Shown one piece after another: positions 44,391 through 45,194 of a stretch of DNA of 45,194 nucleotides. The notes below the pieces were generated by a model that did no database searches, was not told where the DNA came from, and worked only from the letters and a program-made list of their open reading frames with translations. The position numbers and the translations under genes were made by a program. The stretch is taken from NCBI GenBank assembly GCA_051453625.1, contig JBOZIK010000001.1:268963706-269008899 (forward strand), written 5' to 3'. The stretch is from Welwitschia mirabilis (Eukaryota; Gnetophyta; Gnetopsida; Welwitschiales). How positions within the stretch are numbered: the first letter of the stretch is position 1; each line of letters starts with the position of its first letter.

Positions 44391-45194
44391 TTGTTATTTT
44401 TATGTGAGATATTGTACTTTTCTTTAAGAACTTACATACATAGAAAGGAAGTTGCTTGATTTAAGTGATTTTGATATGCAATTGTATTGATGAGATCTTA
44501 AGCACTACATTACTCCAACAATCCTTTTAGATGCACATATTATAACTTTTACTACTTATTTGTGCATCTCTTTTTGTTTTCAATACTATGCATTTATGAG
44601 TAAAATTTGGATTCATATTGTAAGTGTTTACATAGTTATGAATTATCTTTATCACATATTCCATGTTCATCTTTATTTTTATTATCCTTTCAATATAAGT
44701 ATAATAAAATCTAAAACACCAAAAGATGGAAAAATTATTTTTATTTGTATTCTTGTTTTCTTTAAAACTTAAATTCTTGGTAGTTTTTGAATGATGAAAT
44801 GAGAGCCATGGGTCTTATGGAGGGTTGTAAGCTTTAGGGAGGACCTACTTCTATTTGGTTTTTAAGAATTATCAGTTCAATAAGAAAAGAACTTTTCATT
44901 TTTATTCTTAAGTTTTATTTTTTCTTTAATAAATTATGACTAAGCTATGAATTTTTCACCTAGAAATCCTAGTTTTCATTCAAGTTAGGGGATGCAAATA
45001 GTTGTTTTCTAAGTTTTAGACCTTTATATTTAATTAATTTTTTACATTTAATACTTTATTGTTTTATATATGACAGTGTATATTTTCCATGTGTGAAGCC
45101 TATGTGATTCACTATCTTTTGTTAACACTATTTTATCTTATAATATTAAGTGTATTTGTCATGTCCACATTTTTGATTTTCTAATAAATTTGAA
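44391..45194. other. Leader region after the primer site, unassigned
   Basis: AT-rich sequence with no recognisable gag. The open frame at 44560-44772 has no family resemblance. Confidence 0.35.

Noticed and set aside
1-45194. Search for CRISPR arrays, operons, bacterial promoters or a new defence-type system
   Set aside because: Spliced gene structure, plant retroelements and base composition all point to a plant nuclear genome. The tandem arrays have no spacer-repeat structure or associated genes.

Overview
The window looks like nuclear DNA of a seed plant with a large, repeat-filled genome, most likely a conifer or another gymnosperm. It is AT-rich and has five runs of N. It carries decayed Ty1/copia and Ty3/gypsy LTR retrotransposons with plant-type primer-binding sites. 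It also holds a broken piece of a plant receptor kinase and the endonuclease end of a Penelope-like element. Penelope-like elements are, as I recall, known in land plants from conifers ('Dryad' elements). The species cannot be named from this sequence.

Only one gene looks intact. It lies on the minus strand at about 24.29-26.24 kb: an 81-residue basic protein with an N-terminal SWADQWD motif, coded in one exon. A 1.4 kb intron sits in its 5' leader, there is a leader uORF, and the inferred promoter has a TATA box, two ACGT-core (G-box/ABRE-like) sites and a CCAAT box. This 2.5 kb block is visibly richer in G+C and CpG than everything around it.

Region by region. 1-4.2 kb: tandem-repeat-rich retroelement DNA (a 73-bp array, a nine-unit GAGGCAGTG array, a 165-bp triplication) ending at a primer-binding site at 4144. 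5.9-6.2 kb: two exons of a PERK-type receptor kinase pseudogene that keep the intron between them. 6.74-8.66 kb: a probable non-autonomous CACTA transposon with a hairpin-repeat array near its right end. 9.5-11.2 kb: a decayed copia pol on the plus strand with the start of its 3' LTR. 11.2-16.3 kb: featureless AT-rich DNA. 16.35-20.10 kb: an LTR element with short LTRs, primer site, purine tract and matching 5-bp flanks. 20.1-24 kb: unassigned DNA with a small duplication and a SINE-like stretch. 24.3-26.4 kb: the gene. 26.9-27.4 kb: the Penelope endonuclease remnant. 28.09-33.91 kb: a Ty3/gypsy element holding a 1.35 kb minisatellite and a GA microsatellite interrupted by a large gap. 33.9-37.9 kb: AT-rich DNA. 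37.6-39.3 kb: a copia pol on the minus strand. 40.2-42.4 kb: an LTR-like end and a diverged direct repeat of about 0.95 kb period. 44.37 kb: an Athila/Tat-type primer-binding site.

Apart from the one gene, nothing here forms a pathway. The window is one small gene in a graveyard of mobile elements. No CRISPR arrays, rRNA genes or confident tRNA genes were seen, and the short open frames elsewhere are mostly chance or repeat-derived.
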